6,498 nt of DNA from JBFKUL01 sp041635755 (lineage in GTDB: Bacteria > Pseudomonadota > Gammaproteobacteria > Burkholderiales > SG8-39): the NCBI GenBank assembly GCA_041635755.1, contig JBFKUL010000170.1, positions 1 through 6,498 of the forward strand, given 5' to 3'. The notes under the pieces are model-generated. The model saw only the letters and a list, made by a program, of their open reading frames with translations. It made no database searches and was not told where the DNA came from. Shown piece by piece: positions 5,330-6,498 of the stretch. Every line of letters starts with the position of its first letter. Position 1 is the stretch's first letter. The translations under genes and the position numbers were made by a program.

Positions 5330-6498
5330 ATGAGCCAGCCGAACTTCGTGTTCATCCTCGCCGACGACCTCGGCTACGCCGATCTCGGCTGCTATGGCGG
5401 GCGCAGCGCTTGCTCGCCGGAAATCGACCGCATGGCGCGCGAGGGCCTACGCTTCACCGATGGCTACGCGAGCTCTCCAGTGTGCTCGCCGACGCGCTTT
5501 GCGCTGATGACCGGGCGCTATCCCTCGCGGTTGCGTGGCGGCATGGACGAGCCGATCGCAACGCGCACGCGCGGCAACCCGGACCTCGGGCTGCCGCCGG
5601 GCGAGCCCACGCTGCCCTCGGTGCTCGCTGCCGCGGGCTACGCCACCGCGCTGGTGGGCAAGTGGCACCTCGGATTCCCGCCGCATTTCGGCCCGCTGCA
5701 AAGCGGCTACCAGGAGTTCTTCGGCGTGATGAGCGGCGGCGTCGACTACTTCACCCATTGCGACAACGCCGGCGTGCACGACCTGTGCGAGGGCGAAGCC
5801 GAGACCCGCCTGGACGGCTACCTGACCGATCTCATCTCCGATCGCGCGGTCGAGTTCATCGAGCGCAAGAAGGGCGCGAAGCAGCCGTTCCTGCTCTCGG
5901 TGCACTACACCGCGCCGCACTGGCCGTGGGAAACGCGCGAAGACGCGGCAGAGGCCGAGCGCATCCGCGCCAACATCGTGCACACCGACGGCGGCTCGGT
6001 TGAGACCTACCTCGCGATGATCCGCCACATGGACGAGGGCGTCGGGCGCATCGATGCCGCGCTCAAGGCGATCGGCGCGCGGGACGACACGCTGGTCGTC
6101 TTTACGAGCGACAACGGCGGCGAGCGTTTCTCGGACACCTGGCCGCTTGTGGGCAAGAAGATGGACCTGCTCGAGGGCGGGATCCGCGTACCCTACGTGG
6201 TGCGCTGGCCGGCGCGCGTGAAGCCGGGCTCGGTGACGCGCCAGCACGCGATCACGATGGACTGGCCGGTGACCCTGTTCGATGCGGCGGGCGCGAAGCC
6301 GCCGTCGGGGCATGCATTGGATGGCGCGAGCCTGCTGCGCGTGCTAGAGAACCCGACGGCGACGTTCGAGCGCGAGCTGTACTGGCGCATGCTGTTTCGC
6401 GGGCAGAAGGCAATGCGCTCGGGCGCGTGGAAGTACCTCGTGCTCGAGGGCGACGAGTTCCTGTTCAACCTCGAGCGCGATGCGCGCGAGCGCGCCAA
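5330..6498 (+). CDS. Type I (formylglycine) sulfatase, 3' end outside the window
   Basis: The frame is open from ATG 5330 to the right edge, giving 389 residues with no stop. The product belongs to the alkaline-phosphatase-like sulfatase superfamily, which hydrolyses sulfate esters using a formylglycine made from an active-site Cys or Ser. The sequence shows PNFVFILADDLGYADLG with metal ligands Asp12 and Asp13, the signature CSPTR with Cys52 (cysteine type) and Arg56, GKWHLG (Lys111, His113), APHWPW (His197), SDNGG (Asp261, Asn262) and GKKMDLLEGGIRVP (Lys276 or Lys277). All catalytic elements are present. The protein starts directly at the first beta strand, so there is no signal peptide and it is predicted cytoplasmic. 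Cys-type sites need a formylglycine-generating enzyme, which is not in this window. No good Shine-Dalgarno sequence precedes the ATG. The substrate cannot be told; probably only a short C-terminal segment is missing. Confidence 0.94.
   Translation, partial: MSQPNFVFILADDLGYADLGCYGGRSACSPEIDRMAREGLRFTDGYASSPVCSPTRFALMTGRYPSRLRGGMDEPIATRTRGNPDLGLPPGEPTLPSVLAAAGYATALVGKWHLGFPPHFGPLQSGYQEFFGVMSGGVDYFTHCDNAGVHDLCEGEAETRLDGYLTDLISDRAVEFIERKKGAKQPFLLSVHYTAPHWPWETREDAAEAERIRANIVHTDGGSVETYLAMIRHMDEGVGRIDAALKAIGARDDTLVVFTSDNGGERFSDTWPLVGKKMDLLEGGIRVPYVVRWPARVKPGSVTRQHAITMDWPVTLFDAAGAKPPSGHALDGASLLRVLENPTATFERELYWRMLFRGQKAMRSGAWKYLVLEGDEFLFNLERDARERA

Noticed and set aside
5447..6313. Minus-strand 288-codon frame opposite the sulfatase
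   Set aside because: It is antisense to a gene with complete catalytic motifs, is Arg/Ala/His-rich, and is a shadow.
1..6498. Defence, toxin-antitoxin, CRISPR or mobile-element system
   Set aside because: No repeats-with-spacers, transposase, integrase, nuclease or paired toxin genes were seen in any frame.

Overview
The window is GC-rich (clearly above 60%) and gene-dense, with Gram-negative features: a lipobox on one protein, Sec-type signal peptides on three others, and a c-di-GMP phosphodiesterase tail. It looks like chromosomal DNA of a high-GC proteobacterium. A betaproteobacterial or related soil/freshwater lineage is my best guess, but nothing here settles the taxonomy. I see no tRNA, rRNA, CRISPR array, insertion sequence, integrase or phage gene.

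Layout, left to right. (1) 2-196 (+): the C-terminal end of an EAL-domain protein. (2) 197-311: two small hairpins between convergent genes. (3) 312-1361 (-): an outer-membrane-type lipoprotein with a metallo-beta-lactamase fold and every signature of the NAPE-PLD (N-acylphosphatidylethanolamine phospholipase D) family. (4) 1345-1381: a compact divergent promoter whose -10 hexamers overlap on opposite strands, apparently serving both genes as leaderless transcripts. (5) 1381-2181 (+): an alpha/beta hydrolase. (6) 2191-2856 (-): an exported HEAT-like/TPR protein, convergent with the hydrolase. (7) 2857-3244: a long intergenic region with a doubtful 94-codon ORF behind a strong ribosome binding site, promoter-like sequences, two TTGAC repeats and a large imperfect hairpin. 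(8) 3245-4126 (+) and 4185-5153 (-): two convergent genes for secreted cysteine-paired proteins. Their N-terminal parts are unrelated, but both end in the same tandem Cys-pair module. (9) 5330-6498 (+): a type I, cysteine-type sulfatase without a signal peptide, running off the right edge.

The genes mostly alternate in strand, so the window is not one operon. A common theme is the envelope and exterior: a lipid-hydrolase-like lipoprotein, an exported TPR scaffold and two secreted Cys-paired proteins. The most unusual items are the shared C-terminal module in the convergent pair, the symmetric promoter between the NAPE-PLD-like gene and the hydrolase, and the hairpin in the leader of the gene at 3245. 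I found no evidence for a defence or mobile system.
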